Assembly (NCBI GenBank): GCA_021234155.1
Contig: JAJEKV010000001.1
Coordinates: forward strand, 26,711,189-26,775,188
Length of the DNA stretch: 64,000 nucleotides
Direction of reading: 5' to 3'
DNA from: Isoetes taiwanensis
Taxonomy: Eukaryota > Streptophyta > Lycopodiopsida > Isoetales > Isoetaceae
The notes below the pieces were generated by a model. It was not told where the DNA came from and made no database searches. It saw nothing but the letters and a program-made list of their open reading frames with translations. Below are positions 9,391-20,195 of this stretch, piece after piece; within the stretch, counting starts at the first letter, position 1, and every line of letters begins with the position of its first letter. Made by a program: the position numbers and the translations under genes.

Positions 9391-12300
9391 GAAGGAAGGA
9401 AGGAAGGAAGGTACTTTTATCGTCCACGGAGACCAATCGGTCTATGGGACCCAATACAAAAAGCGCGACAAAGCGGATTCTTGCCCGGATTAAAAACCCC
9501 ACCGAAGGGTTTTCGAGGGAAAACCGTGGCGACAATCGGCCTCCGACAAACCGTGCTAATCATATAAAATGCGAAAACATCCCAATATATCGGGTCATGC
9601 ACCACCCCCAGTAGTGCCTAGTCACGGACAGCCCGCCGAGGGGGGCAAATGTGACCCTCGCGAGGTCCGGTACCTCCCCGGATGTATGACCCCGGGGCAC
9701 GCATCTTGGCAGTGTGTTCATCGGCAAATGCAAAGCAACGTCCCCGCATACTAAAGGAGGCGTATCCGCCCGGGATCGGATCAACACCGGGCAACTCTGG
9801 AAAGTGTGAGACTCATCCTCAATGGCACCCGTTTGACAACGCACTGACAGAGCCTGTCCTGGCGGGGCTCCCCAATCCACCTGCCCGTCTCGATGCGAAG
9901 ATGGTGGGCACCTGTGCGAATGGAGGCAATGAGTTCAGCTTTTTTCCAGGCGGTAGGGAACGCGTAGAGCCGTGGGCCCGGGCTAACACGGGGTTGATGT
10001 GCTCCTTGTAATGGGCCATTTTGACCTGCTCTAGAGCAATGGGGTCCCGAGCTTGCCAAGGAAACAAGCATCTAGGTACTCCAGCAGTATCCCGCGATCG
10101 GCCATTTGCGCCCGGTGCAGATGATTCAGGTATCTCCCGACGTTCCATCCGGCGAACCAGCGATCTCTCTTACCCCTCCAGCGGGGCCCTAAGCCGCTGC
10201 GGACTCATGGCCACAGTGTAAGCCAGGTGCGGGAGCCGAGCATCACCCATAGTAACCACTTTCTGAAAATAGACGATGTGTCTATCAAGGGCTGCCCGCT
10301 GAAGCGGCAAGAATCCAGTTTCCTGCAGCAGAATCGATAGGGGGCGAAGGTTTCACCCCAAGTGCCCGTGCCAAAATGCCTTACACTTTTGCTCAAGTCA
10401 TTCCAGTCGCCAAAGAGGCAGCCGCCCCAAACCTCGACCCGTCTGAAGGACAGGCTTCGACCGATTGCGAGCAGATGTGGTGATGACCCCAATCATATAG
10501 CTCGCACGGTATTTGTTGTTACGCATGGCATAAAGGCGCTTTCCAACTCTTTGTCACATAATGGATAGACGCCTCCCTCCGGAAGGCGGGAGAACTCCAC
10601 CCTAGGTACTTGTAGGTGGGCGTGGCGTCCACAGTTTGCCCCGATATGTGAGTGCGGGAGGCATGGGGTGGCGGAAGAGGATATGAGAACCACCACAGTC
10701 TTGGCCGATTGACGCCAAGATGTCGTAGCGACAAAATGTGTCTAGGGCATCCGGGTGAGACCGCATAGCTTCGGGGTGTGGGCCAATGAGCCAACATCGT
10801 CCCGCATAGATGAGTGGGCGGATGACCTGTGCAAAAGTCGTATGCCATCCCCCATGCTCGATGAAGCCGGGCTCTAACCGATCAATGTAGAGGCCAAAAG
10901 TGTTGGCGAGAGGGGCAACCCCGGGGACCCCTGATACTATTGGTGAATGCTTGGCCCGTCGGTGCATCCTCGCCAAAACAACTCTCATACAACTCGTATA
11001 TGGCATTCTCGCACAGCGGGGAGCCCCAGTTGACGATCTAGCCCACGCTTTTTTCTTTGGGATCAGACAAAAGCCTTTGCGAAGTCCACAAAGCAAAATA
11101 TACAAGTCCGGTAGATGATTCCGGGCTGTCTTCAATCGCCCGCGCCCGAAAAGATATGGTCAATCGCTGAGTGGCGGGTCGAAAAGCTCCGCCAGGTGAG
11201 GGCTCGCGACATCCGCCTTCCCGCCCAGCGGGTCAATCAGCTGCTCGAGAATGCCGATAACAGTTTGGCAAATATTTTGAACTGACCATGATCGTCCGGT
11301 AATTGGTCGGACAAAGGTGGGTCGCCCCGCCTGTGAATGGGAACAACCCCCGCCAGGGTCCATTGCCTGGGAAACCCTCCCGCAATGCTCACATTGAGGA
11401 ATGGTAGTGAGTGAGGACGCACAAGGCCGCCTCGCCACTCTTGAGTAACTCCGGCTCGCATACCATCGAGGTCACCGCCTTCCCATTAGCTAGCCGTTCT
11501 GCGGTGCCCTCCTCAACATCCTCGGCCCACGAGAACCAATGGGGCCATCCCTGGGGGGTATGGGCGTCTTGCCCCCTGGCGGGTCATAGAGCTGCTGCAA
11601 GTACGTTCCCACGCCCGTGTGATGTCCCCAGAGGGTCGGGCGGCCTTCAGCACTCTCAGCCAAAAGGTTCGAGGATGAGTGTCCAGCAGGCCGAACATCT
11701 CCCCGATGCTTGGCAAGGTACCGCCCTTTGTGTCCTTCGATGGGCGCAGATCGTGGTGGCCTCGCAAGGGCACTGATCCGTAATGTGACGGAAGCCGCGG
11801 CTTTATGCTTTTTACAAATCGCATCAAACCATCGGTTACGCTGAATGTTGTTGACCCCCGAAGGGCGACGCTGGTTCCCGCAAAGCACTCGTCCGGCCGC
11901 ATCCCGTAATAGCGGTCACCGGTCCTCACCGCTTCTAGTGTGGAGGTCTCTGAATTACCGGGAGGGCGCCCATGAGCATCTTGGCCAGAAGTCCTCTCGC
12001 CTCGCCATAATCGAAGTCTCAACCGAGGGACTCCGCGAGGGGCTGGTATAGTGGGGGTTCCCGCGGCTCGCCAAACCAGGTCCAAATAAAGTGGGAGGTG
12101 ATCCGAAGTCGACCTCCTCATCCCGACCGCCCTCGCTCCCCCCCGAAACGACCGATGAGATGCATATCTTGCGCAACTACAAGCACATAGTCCACCACAC
12201 TAGACCCTCCCCTCGATTGTCCCATGCGCATATGTGCACTTATGCAGAATCGGCCACCGGAAAGGCCATTGCAAATTATCAAGTCAAAAATGCCACATAG

Positions 12301-12700
12301 CAGAGCAACCGCCCGCCAAAGCGAAAGTGACCCAGCTCGTCATCCGACCAAGGGCGGGCTACTTCGCATGGCGTAGGCTGCGGGACATCGCATCGGCCGA
12401 GGGGTCAAGTCGCATGGGCTGCTCTACTCGGTCCAGCAGGCATTGAAATCTCCAAGAAGGACGACCCTACCCAACTGCCGATGTCGCCAGATGTCATCAT
12501 ATAGATCGACATACGGGTCCATCCTATCCGCGATCGGGGTGGTCAGCGATAGAAGTGCCTTTGTCTGCGTGAGGGAAATAACAGCGGCGTAAAAAGAGGG
12601 TTGCCACCGGTATTATGCACACGAACCCAGAAGTACCGGTTGTGTCTGTCTGTCTTCTGGAGGGTAACCGAATGTGCCAAGGTTGTCCGGTAGTAGCAAA
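9391..12700 (-). mobile_element. degenerate GC-rich LINE inserted in the PLE left repeat
   Basis: The right PLE repeat gives the empty site (gggtaaagggcgaagagcc), so the limits are seen directly, with a short duplication of about AAAGG. On the minus strand the element starts with an endonuclease part (CYYRTTLAHSVTLQKTDRHNR near 12690; SDHLPLYLDL near 12100). Reverse transcriptase relics follow (LAGVVPIHRRGDPP near 11340; YILLCGLRKGF and FGLYIDRLEPGF between 11110 and 10850). It ends at 9391 in a (CCTT)n tail. Many stops make it a pseudogene. Its GC content is clearly higher than that of its surroundings. The same family is present in plus orientation at 58475-59880, sharing the CYYR...LxKTDRxNR motif. 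Plus-strand frames here are shadows. Confidence 0.8.
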
Positions 12701-14104
12701 GGGCGAAGAGCCTAGAAATACCCAATGTACCTTTTGGCCCTTGTATAGTTACCAAGATTATTGCTAACTTATACATGATTGGCTGCAGGTACGTGGTATT
12801 TCTAGTCTCATTGTGTTGTTTTTGCTGTTATGGTTGGTTCCAGATCAAAGGACTACAAGGATCTTGCAAATGGCTAAGGGAAGATTTTACAGCTTCAGGC
12901 TTACATCTACTTAATATCTAGATTATAGAACTCTAAGTTCAGTTTGTTTTAAAGGCAGGATCTAGAGGTTTTCTAATACAAAAGACATGACCTTAGATCT
13001 GTATGTTGTTGTAACTAAATATGGCAGTTAACAATGAATGGCAGAAAAAATAGAAAGCATAAAAGATGGATTCTGGTATGTATCACTAAAGTAAGATGCT
13101 GGTATATATTACTACAATATCCAGCTTTATCTGCATTATGGACGAAAATGTGATCTTATGTTTCAGATTTTGGCATTAAATACAGGAAACAAGTTTTGGA
13201 GATCATACTAGCTTGGTTAAGTTTCGATGTTTATGGAATTCTAAGATGTAAAAACAGATTTGGTACCCATTTCTAAATATATAGTCTAAAGAAGGTATTT
13301 AAATCTGGATAACAATAGCCTGATGCAGGATCACAAACTTAAGTCTGCTAGACATATCCCAGACTAGGTAAAATCCACAACTTGTGAAAAAGGAAAACTC
13401 AGATATAAGGCAATATGATCACACGAAAGTGTCCTTTTCCATAGTAAAAGTGCCAGTTCAGTTTAAAAATATAAAATGGTGGCTTAAAAAATAAGGAGAC
13501 AGATGGAGAAAACTGTCGTGTGCATAGTCTTTCACTGACTTATAGATTTGATAAATTCATGCATCTGCATGAAAACATGCATAAAGAGAAATGCATGCAA
13601 AATTTGAAACTGGAAGATAAGGGAAAGTTTATCTACATTACATAAAGTTTAGTCTACATAAGAAAATAATTGTAAAAAGCCTTGAATATAGATCAAGTAT
13701 TCGGATGCAAAGGTATATTTGACCTTTATTGTAAGTCATATGACTTTTAGACCTTGATATGATATAATATCTTTCGACCACTGTTAAAATAGGTAGATGC
13801 AAAGGGCTAATTGAGCAATATTGTAATGATAATTATTAAAGTCATGTGGCTTGTAGACCTTAGTGGGATGTACTGTCTTTAGATTGCTCGACTAAAGTGC
13901 AGAATGATAAGGCTACTGATGGATTGACTGATGTAGCTTGAACTGCTAGTAGGGTTGTTGCCTAGACTAGTTGTTTCCGGGTTTTTTTTAGAAATTTCAT
14001 TGCATTGGTCTTAGCAGTGATGCATCCTATCTATTTGGTATGATTGAGCAGTATTTGGATACTTGAAATAATAATACTAATAATGCTGAATATATATTAT
14101 TCAG
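12701..14104 (+). other. remainder of PLE intron 1
   Basis: Apart from the start and end of the intron, this AT-rich stretch holds no convincing reading frame. The first part (to 13641) belongs to the terminal repeat; 13642-14104 is unique. It ends in the acceptor TATTATTCAG directly before PLE exon 2. Without the LINE the intron would be about 1.76 kb. Confidence 0.6.
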
Positions 14105-15649
14105 GACATGGATGAAACTCAAGGGGAATATAACATGGAGTTTGCACCACCGGTCTGGAACAAAACCCTTGGACCACTAGGATATGAAGGCAGCAAAATT
14201 GCCTGCCCTAGTTATGCAGTACAAACTCTGCTCAGCTGCATTAAAAATCCGAAAGTACATATGTTGTTACTAGAAAGAGAAGCTGCAAGAAAGCCTGAAG
14301 ACCTATCATCCATATCTCACCTTGGTTTCAATGATTGGCTTAGCATGGTACCCAAGATAAATAAAGTTGGAAATGAATGGGAGGATGCTTTAAAAGTCAT
14401 TGAAGAAATTTATGAGGCTCTACCTAGCAAAGTATACAGTTGGACCATGGAAGAGGATCAAGCCAAAGGCCGGTTCTTCTCTGGAGTGAAAGCTCTAGAA
14501 AAAGCCAACAAAATCAAAATCTCATGTTTAGCCAATGCTATATGCAGTAAGAACATTTTAAGTATGGATGGTGAGGATGATGAAGATCCATTCGGAGAGT
14601 CTCTTCTATCTGAGGAAGACAAAAAAGCAATGAACACCAAAACTTCAAGTGGAAAAGAGGAGGATGACAAAGAATTTAGCTTTACTTTACACAATTGCCT
14701 TCTCTTTCCGATTATACCAGAAAGGCTTGTTGAAGGACACGCTCTGTTTTGCAATTCAAGAATATGGCGCATTAAAAACTTTGGTGCCTTAGCCCCAATC
14801 AGCAGAGACTCTTGGTTAATGCTAGGGGATGTTACACCAGAACAAGAACAAGCTGCAAAAATAGCAGCAGAAAGAATGGAAAAGATGGTACACAAGGAAA
14901 AATTCAGACTGAATGTTGACCACAGATTTTTCGATAAGAAATGTGACAGAGATGAAAATATATACCTAAGGCAGAAAGGCCACATGGCGTACTCCACAAT
15001 TACCAGAGATAGCTTTTATTTGAAAAGGGTCTGGAGGACCATGTGCCCATACTTAAAATGTGTATGTGAGCCTCGAACAAAAGGTAATGCATGTAAAGAT
15101 AGCATGACATGGTTAGATCATGCTGTCTGGTACATGTTTAACAATTTAGATGCTGTTTTCCCCAACATGTCCACTGTTGCTCAAATGGTGACAATGAGGA
15201 AATTCTTGAAAACCACATTAAGAGATGGGATTCTGGCATATCTATCATATCTAGAGGTGAGGAATACTTTGATCAACATGACGTATGCGCTGGCTGCAGA
15301 CCCATGGTCAGATTTAAAATTAAAGTTTCCTAGCTGCAGAATGACAGTGATTTGTGAAAAAAGCATAAAACCAGTTGCTTTTATGCTAAGTCTGGAAGCA
15401 GGTTCTAGTAACAGTTTCAATAAAAGAGCAAAATCTAACAGGGGTAAGATGAGTAGTGCACATGCTGAACAAGGATATATTCCTTCGCGCATTACAACTG
15501 CACCAAATGTAAGCGGTTCCAGTATTGCTGAAAATTCCATAATCGAAAATGTGGGAACACCAAACACACTGGAGAATTCAGTAAATAAGCAAATGCTAGA
15601 GAACAATCGAAAAGTTGCAGATGGAGTTGTACAACAACTTGAATATTGA
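14105..15649 (+). CDS. PLE ORF1 exon 2, unknown protein
   Basis: An open frame of 514 codons continues in phase from exon 1 across the inferred intron, giving an ORF1 product of about 620 residues. I recognise no domain. Visible features are an acidic loop near residues 150-190 (MDGEDDEDPFGES, KEEDDKEF), a Cys-containing segment (RTMCPYLKCVCEPRTKGNAC) and a Ser/Asn-rich tail. The middle part (RLVEGHALFCNSRIWRIKNF, LRQKGHMAYSTITRDSFYLKRVW) looks globular. Because the downstream protein is the reverse transcriptase, this may be the particle, nucleic-acid-binding or integration partner. The frame ends in TGA at 15647-15649, followed in the same frame by AAA TAG and then a splice-donor-like GTACGT. 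Confidence 0.65.
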   Translation, partial: DMDETQGEYNMEFAPPVWNKTLGPLGYEGSKIACPSYAVQTLLSCIKNPKVHMLLLEREAARKPEDLSSISHLGFNDWLSMVPKINKVGNEWEDALKVIEEIYEALPSKVYSWTMEEDQAKGRFFSGVKALEKANKIKISCLANAICSKNILSMDGEDDEDPFGESLLSEEDKKAMNTKTSSGKEEDDKEFSFTLHNCLLFPIIPERLVEGHALFCNSRIWRIKNFGALAPISRDSWLMLGDVTPEQEQAAKIAAERMEKMVHKEKFRLNVDHRFFDKKCDRDENIYLRQKGHMAYSTITRDSFYLKRVWRTMCPYLKCVCEPRTKGNACKDSMTWLDHAVWYMFNNLDAVFPNMSTVAQMVTMRKFLKTTLRDGILAYLSYLEVRNTLINMTYALAADPWSDLKLKFPSCRMTVICEKSIKPVAFMLSLEAGSSNSFNKRAKSNRGKMSSAHAEQGYIPSRITTAPNVSGSSIAENSIIENVGTPNTLENSVNKQMLENNRKVADGVVQQLEY

Positions 15650-15655
15650 AAATAG

Positions 15656-15946
15656 GTACGTCAAAAGCTTTCATTTTGACAAAAAGTTCATTGTATGCAT
15701 GAAATAGGACATAAATATTTATGCCTGTTTTTTTGTGTGTACATCATAATATCTGGAAGAATGGTTTTCTTCCTACTAAAGTAACTTGACCTTTCTAAGT
15801 ACGAAAGGAATGAATAAGTATTTCAGCTAAGCATGCCATATGTCCATGCTCTAGCTACGTAAGATCCAGGAAACAGCCTAAAAAGGACCACCATAAAAAT
15901 AATAATATAAGACTAGTATACTAAGAGTGTTTGTTAATGTGTACAG
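15656..15946 (+). other. probable intron 2 of the PLE
   Basis: AAAATAG|GTACGT at 15656 and TGTGTACAG|ATTACC at 15946 match plant splice consensus. Both flanking exons are in phase 0 with respect to their reading frames, so removal would place the reverse transcriptase frame in line with ORF1, apart from the TGA-AAA-TAG just before the donor. Confidence 0.5.
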
Positions 15947-18013
15947 ATTACCCGTTGCATTCAAAAAGACTGTCAAGGCAGGATCTATATGTCTGAAAGC
16001 AAGGAAAAATATAAAAAAAAAATAGTACATTGCTTTCTCTTATCCAAGATCCTAGATAAGATATGCATCCCAAAAATTATACATAAACACATGACAGAAT
16101 GCCTAGGGGAAGTTGGGGAGAGGCTAATGGAAGACACGATGTTCTCATGGAGATACACGGAAAATCTAAAAGAAATATGCTACAAACCATTCTATGTCTT
16201 TGCACAAGAAGCGGACCCAGCCTGCCCATGTGCAAACCCGAACCTTAAAAACTTCATTGACAGTGATGTTGGACATGTCAGGTCCACTAATATTGGTATC
16301 ATTAAGAATAAGACCATGAGGAACCTATTTAAGAAGGGGCTAAGCCATATACCAGATAGAGTGCTTATCTGGAAAAACATGATAAATGAGTTGAAGAAGA
16401 CTTGTGACAGAATTTTTGAGCTGCACCAGTATGAATTTCCACTCATAAAAGATAGTGACAAGGAGAAAATTAAAGATGCTGTGGTAGAACAAGCTGGTTG
16501 GGAAATAAAGACCCAAAAGGAAAAAACAGGGTTAATAAAGTTTCCTTTAAATGATGCTGGGCTCATCAACAATCTGGAATGGCTAACTAAGAATTTATAT
16601 GTATCTGGGGTGGACAAGGCCTCAAATAATCCCTCTTTTATTTGCCCAGAACACATTAGGGAAATGGCCTTCAAAAGACTCTCTAGCTCTGATTTTATCC
16701 CTATAGGACTGCTTGATGATGATTTATGTGATAAAATCCAGAATGGGATACAAGCATGTATTGGGGAAATAACTTTCAGCTCTAAAAAACTCCCATATCT
16801 ACTAGGGTTGTTTAAAGCCCACAAAAATGAATACAGGTGGATTACGAATGCCCATGATACGGTATTCACCGAAATTGCTGAAATTATCACAGAGGTGTTA
16901 AACTCTATAATTGAAATGTGGCCAGAAATATCAAAAGAACTGGGGGCTGGTGTGAGCACATTCGGTAGTGGGAAAGTGAACATGAATTGGATGGTAAACT
17001 CCATCTATGATGTAGCATTAAATCTACCAAGCAAAATTGAGGAAGTTTTTGTCGCTGACATTACAAAATGCTATGAAAGCATTCCACTACAAGGTAATGA
17101 TGGAATTTGTGAAATTTTTGAAAAAATTGCAAAAGCAGTTTGGAAACACATGAAGAATAAAAGTAAAAAGTACGAATTATGGGTAAAAAGATCCAGCAGT
17201 GGTAATTTTACAGTCAAATGGTTTAAAAGCGCACCACAAGGTAAATGCTGGTCACATATGACCCGAGACAATTTCATTATGACAAACTCCTGGCTGCTAA
17301 CCAACTGTTATTTAAAACCTGGTAAGGGAGTATGGCAGCAAGTATGTGGCATTCCAATGGGTTTTTCTTGTAGCCCGTGTTGGTGCAACATATATTTAGC
17401 ATGGTTCGAGTTGGACTTTATCAAATGTTTGGCAAAACAAGGAAGATGGGCTGAGATTAAGAGGTTCAGGTATGTCTTTAGATACATGGATGACCTTTTA
17501 GCAGTAAATTGCCCTAACATCAAAAGTTTCCTAAGAAAGTGGAATAAGGAAGAAGAACAAGAGGTGCAGATCTATAATATGCAGGTCTTAGGCATCAAGG
17601 AGGAAACAATATATTCCGAATGCACTCCCGATTTCCTTTTTGGAAGCCAAGCCAACTTTCTAAATATGACTATTCAGGTGATGGACAGAGCTTTTGGCAT
17701 CTTTCAAACTATTAAATATGACAAAAGGGAGACATTACCCTTTGATGTCATCAAATATGTCCATGCATGCAGCTGCAGGCCATATTTTCAGGCCATAAAT
17801 GTCATCTTATCTCAAATTATGCCTTTCATGTACATAAATTCCAGCCCAATCAATGCTGCAAATGACATCAAGGGTCTGATGAACTGTTTTATCAGTAACG
17901 GGTTTGACAAACCAGGAATCAGAAGAAGAGTGATCAAATACATAAAAACAGGGATGTTCCCTGGTCTGAAGTTCGATACCAACATCCTGTTGCAGCTTAT
18001 CACAGAACAGTAA
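15947..18013 (+). CDS. Penelope-like reverse transcriptase
   Basis: The ATG-initiated frame (15989) has 674 codons; the frame is open from the acceptor at 15946. Motifs, numbered from that ATG: a CPC motif at 79-81 followed by FIDSDVGHV; a DKA variant of the PLE DKG motif at 209-211; LLGLFKAHKNEYRWITN at 271-287 (KxHK and R-x-I/T elements); motif A VADITKCYES with Asp357; motif B GIPMGFSCSP at 454-463; catalytic YMDD at 499-502; and a thumb region after SQANFLNM. About 95 residues separate motifs A and B, longer than in most RTs. No GIY-YIG or other endonuclease is seen at either end. It would copy the element's RNA by target-primed synthesis. The frame is intact, suggesting recent activity. 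Confidence 0.85.
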   Translation: MTRCIQKDCQGRIYMSESKEKYKKKIVHCFLLSKILDKICIPKIIHKHMTECLGEVGERLMEDTMFSWRYTENLKEICYKPFYVFAQEADPACPCANPNLKNFIDSDVGHVRSTNIGIIKNKTMRNLFKKGLSHIPDRVLIWKNMINELKKTCDRIFELHQYEFPLIKDSDKEKIKDAVVEQAGWEIKTQKEKTGLIKFPLNDAGLINNLEWLTKNLYVSGVDKASNNPSFICPEHIREMAFKRLSSSDFIPIGLLDDDLCDKIQNGIQACIGEITFSSKKLPYLLGLFKAHKNEYRWITNAHDTVFTEIAEIITEVLNSIIEMWPEISKELGAGVSTFGSGKVNMNWMVNSIYDVALNLPSKIEEVFVADITKCYESIPLQGNDGICEIFEKIAKAVWKHMKNKSKKYELWVKRSSSGNFTVKWFKSAPQGKCWSHMTRDNFIMTNSWLLTNCYLKPGKGVWQQVCGIPMGFSCSPCWCNIYLAWFELDFIKCLAKQGRWAEIKRFRYVFRYMDDLLAVNCPNIKSFLRKWNKEEEQEVQIYNMQVLGIKEETIYSECTPDFLFGSQANFLNMTIQVMDRAFGIFQTIKYDKRETLPFDVIKYVHACSCRPYFQAINVILSQIMPFMYINSSPINAANDIKGLMNCFISNGFDKPGIRRRVIKYIKTGMFPGLKFDTNILLQLITEQ

Positions 18014-18100
18014 AGGTATCTATGCATGTTTTCAAAATTTAGAAGGTGTTCTTTCCATTTTCTATTTTATGGGAAGCTTTTTTAACTATAGGGTTATAGC

Positions 18101-18129
18101 GGACCCCTACTGTAACAAGTAGGGGTTCC
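18101..18129 (+). promoter_or_regulatory. stem-loop in the PLE 3' region
   Basis: ACCCCTACT (18103-18111) pairs with AGTAGGGGT (18118-18126), loop of six bases. It lies about 90 bp after the reverse transcriptase stop and 90 bp before the right terminal repeat. A stable RNA hairpin here could serve template recognition or 3' end formation; only the dyad is seen. Confidence 0.45.
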
Positions 18130-18217
18130 CAACCTATATGTTACAGTAATATAATATCTTAAAGAATTAAAAAAGATCAGGGGTCTAAAATAATCCTATG
18201 GATGGAGGTAGGGTTTT

Positions 18218-20195
18218 TTTTATGTTTGTACTCATGTAGCTAAAATAAGCTACAACTTAAAGGCTTTCTTCCTAAGTTTATCATAAATAAAACTTAAACA
18301 TGAAGGCAGAAACCATGTAAAGGAGATTTCGACCTTTTAATTAAGGAAATTTGTTGCATGCTAGAGATAGTCTAAATATCTATCTAGTGGCCTATAATAG
18401 GATGGGAAAAACCATTAAATGTAATAGAATATCTTTCACTAAGAAAATCTTTGACCCTAAAGAAAATATTTCGAGCAGTCCGAATTTTCTGGGCAGAAGA
18501 TTTTTCGAGCAGTCCGCCACTGGCATGCAGCAAACCATTAAGGGCGGATACCTTGCCGAGAAAGCCATCCCCATAAGGTAAAATGGGTTTTGATTACAAT
18601 GGCATATCCGGAAGTAGTAGCTCTGAGGGAGAAGAAGCGCCTCCGGATGAATTAGAAAGGGAATTGTTGTGGTGCCAAAACGCTGTAAACTTTGAAGCTT
18701 TGCATATGGCACAGAGGGGTGGAGGAAGAGGATATGATCCTAAACGAAGCTATGGTGATGGAAATCGGGGTTATGCCACAAAAAGAGGTGGTTACAATAG
18801 AAGGCCTGCTGGTTTTCATAAGGACAACACAAATCTGGAGCACTACGTCCCAGAAACACAATACAATGATGATGGAGGTTCAGAAGATGAAGATGTTCAG
18901 GTATGGTTTGAGCTTCCTAAAATTTTTTAAAAAAAATCCCTGCCATATGAAAGGGGATAACAGAAGAAAAAGTTCAAGAAAAGAAAACCATTCATGGTTG
19001 TATGGTAGAGCAGATTGTAACAGGGATGGTATGAACTGTTGAAGGGATGGAAACAGGGGTATTTCCTTCTCTTAAAGTTGTACATGCATGTTTTCTTTAG
19101 ACTAATACATGTTTTTCCTAAAGAAAACTACTGATGCTGGCATCATAAAACAGAAATACAGAGTTGTGTTTACACAAAGTTTAGCCTTCTTGTTTGTATC
19201 TTTGTTTTCTTAGTAAGCTTTAACTCATCAAGAGCAAAAAGGTACAATGGGTAAAGGGCGAAGAGCCTAGAAATACCCAATGTACCTTTTGGCCCTTGTA
19301 TAGTTACCAAGATTATTGCTAACTTATACATGATTGGCTGCAGGTACGTGGTATTTCTAGTCTCATTGTGCTGTTTTTGTTGTTATGGTTGGTTCCAGCT
19401 CAAAGGACTACAAGGATCTTGCAAATGGCTAAGGGAAGATTTTACAGCTTCAGGCTTACATCTACTTAATATCTAGATTATAGAACTCTAAGTTCAGTTT
19501 GTTTTAAAGGCAGGATCTAGAGGTTTTCTAATACAAAAGACATGACCTTAGATCTGTATGTTGTTGTAACTAAATATGGCAGTTAACAATGAATGGCAGA
19601 AAAAATAGAAAGCATAAAAGATGGATGCTGGTATGTATCACTAAAGTAAGATGCTGGTATATATTACTACAATATCCAGCTTTATCTGCATTATGGACGA
19701 AAATGTGATCTTATGTTTCAGATTTTGGCATTAAATACAGGAAACAAGTTTTGGAGATCATACTAGCTTGGTTAAGTTTCGATGTTTATGGAATTCTAAG
19801 ATGTAAAAACAGATTTGGTACCCATTTCTAAATATATAGTCTAAAGAAGGTATTTAAATCTGGATAACAATAGCCTGATGCAGGATCACAAACTTAAGCC
19901 TGCTAGACATATCCCAGACTAGGTAAAATCCACAACTTGTGAAAAAGGAAAACTCAGATATAAGGCAATATGATCACAGGAAAGTGTCCTTTTCCATAGT
20001 AAAAGTGCCAGTTCAGTTTAAAAATATAAAATGGTGGCTTAAAAAATAAGGAGACAGATGGAGAAAACTGCCATGTGCATAGTCTTTCACTGACTTATAG
20101 ATTTGATAAATTCATGCATCTGCATGAAAACATGCATAAAGAGAAATGCATGCAAAATTGAAACTGGAAGATAAGGGAAAGTTTATCTACGTTAC
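18218..20195 (+). repeat. right terminal repeat of the PLE
   Basis: A 1978-bp direct copy of the left repeat without the LINE. It has a 36-bp segment after gttgcatgctag that the left copy lacks, and a handful of substitutions. It ends at gtttatctacgttac, where the flanking 668-bp duplication begins. Confidence 0.9.
18583..18900 (+). CDS. second copy of PLE ORF1 exon 1
   Basis: It is identical in length (106 codons) and donor site (CAG|GTATGG at 18901) to 8716-9033, with one codon change (DD to DE). It has no downstream exon of its own in the window, so it is probably a by-product of the repeat structure. A transcript starting in the right repeat would run into the duplicated chromovirus leader. 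Confidence 0.55.

Larger units (their letters stand above)
8387..13641 (+). repeat. left terminal repeat of the PLE (interrupted by a LINE)
   Basis: It is the same sequence as 18218-20195, starting at ttttatgtttgtactcatg and ending at gtttatctacattac. It contains the putative promoter, the first coding exon and most of intron 1. It is interrupted between 9391 and 12700 by a minus-strand LINE. Confidence 0.85.
8387..20195 (+). mobile_element. intron-containing Penelope-like retroelement (PLE)
   Basis: The element consists of a direct repeat B (8387-13641), a unique middle (13642-18217) and a second direct repeat B' (18218-20195), flanked by the 668-bp duplication. The unique part encodes an unknown ORF1 and a YMDD reverse transcriptase. 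PLEs are known for LTR-like direct repeats formed by partial tandem copies and for keeping introns; both traits are seen. I see no GIY-YIG endonuclease in either ORF, so it resembles endonuclease-lacking PLEs or an undescribed group. B carries a 3.3 kb LINE insertion that B' lacks; without it the repeats agree closely (about ten base differences plus a 36-bp indel by eye). Clade placement is uncertain. Confidence 0.75.

Noticed and set aside
9560-12446. Several plus-strand ORFs in the GC-rich block
   Set aside because: They are shadows of the minus-strand LINE; high GC lowers stop-codon frequency.
18205-18225. Telomeric repeat next to the PLE
   Set aside because: TAGGGTTT occurs once by itself. 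No array is present, so telomere association as in Athena/Coprina PLEs is not supported here.
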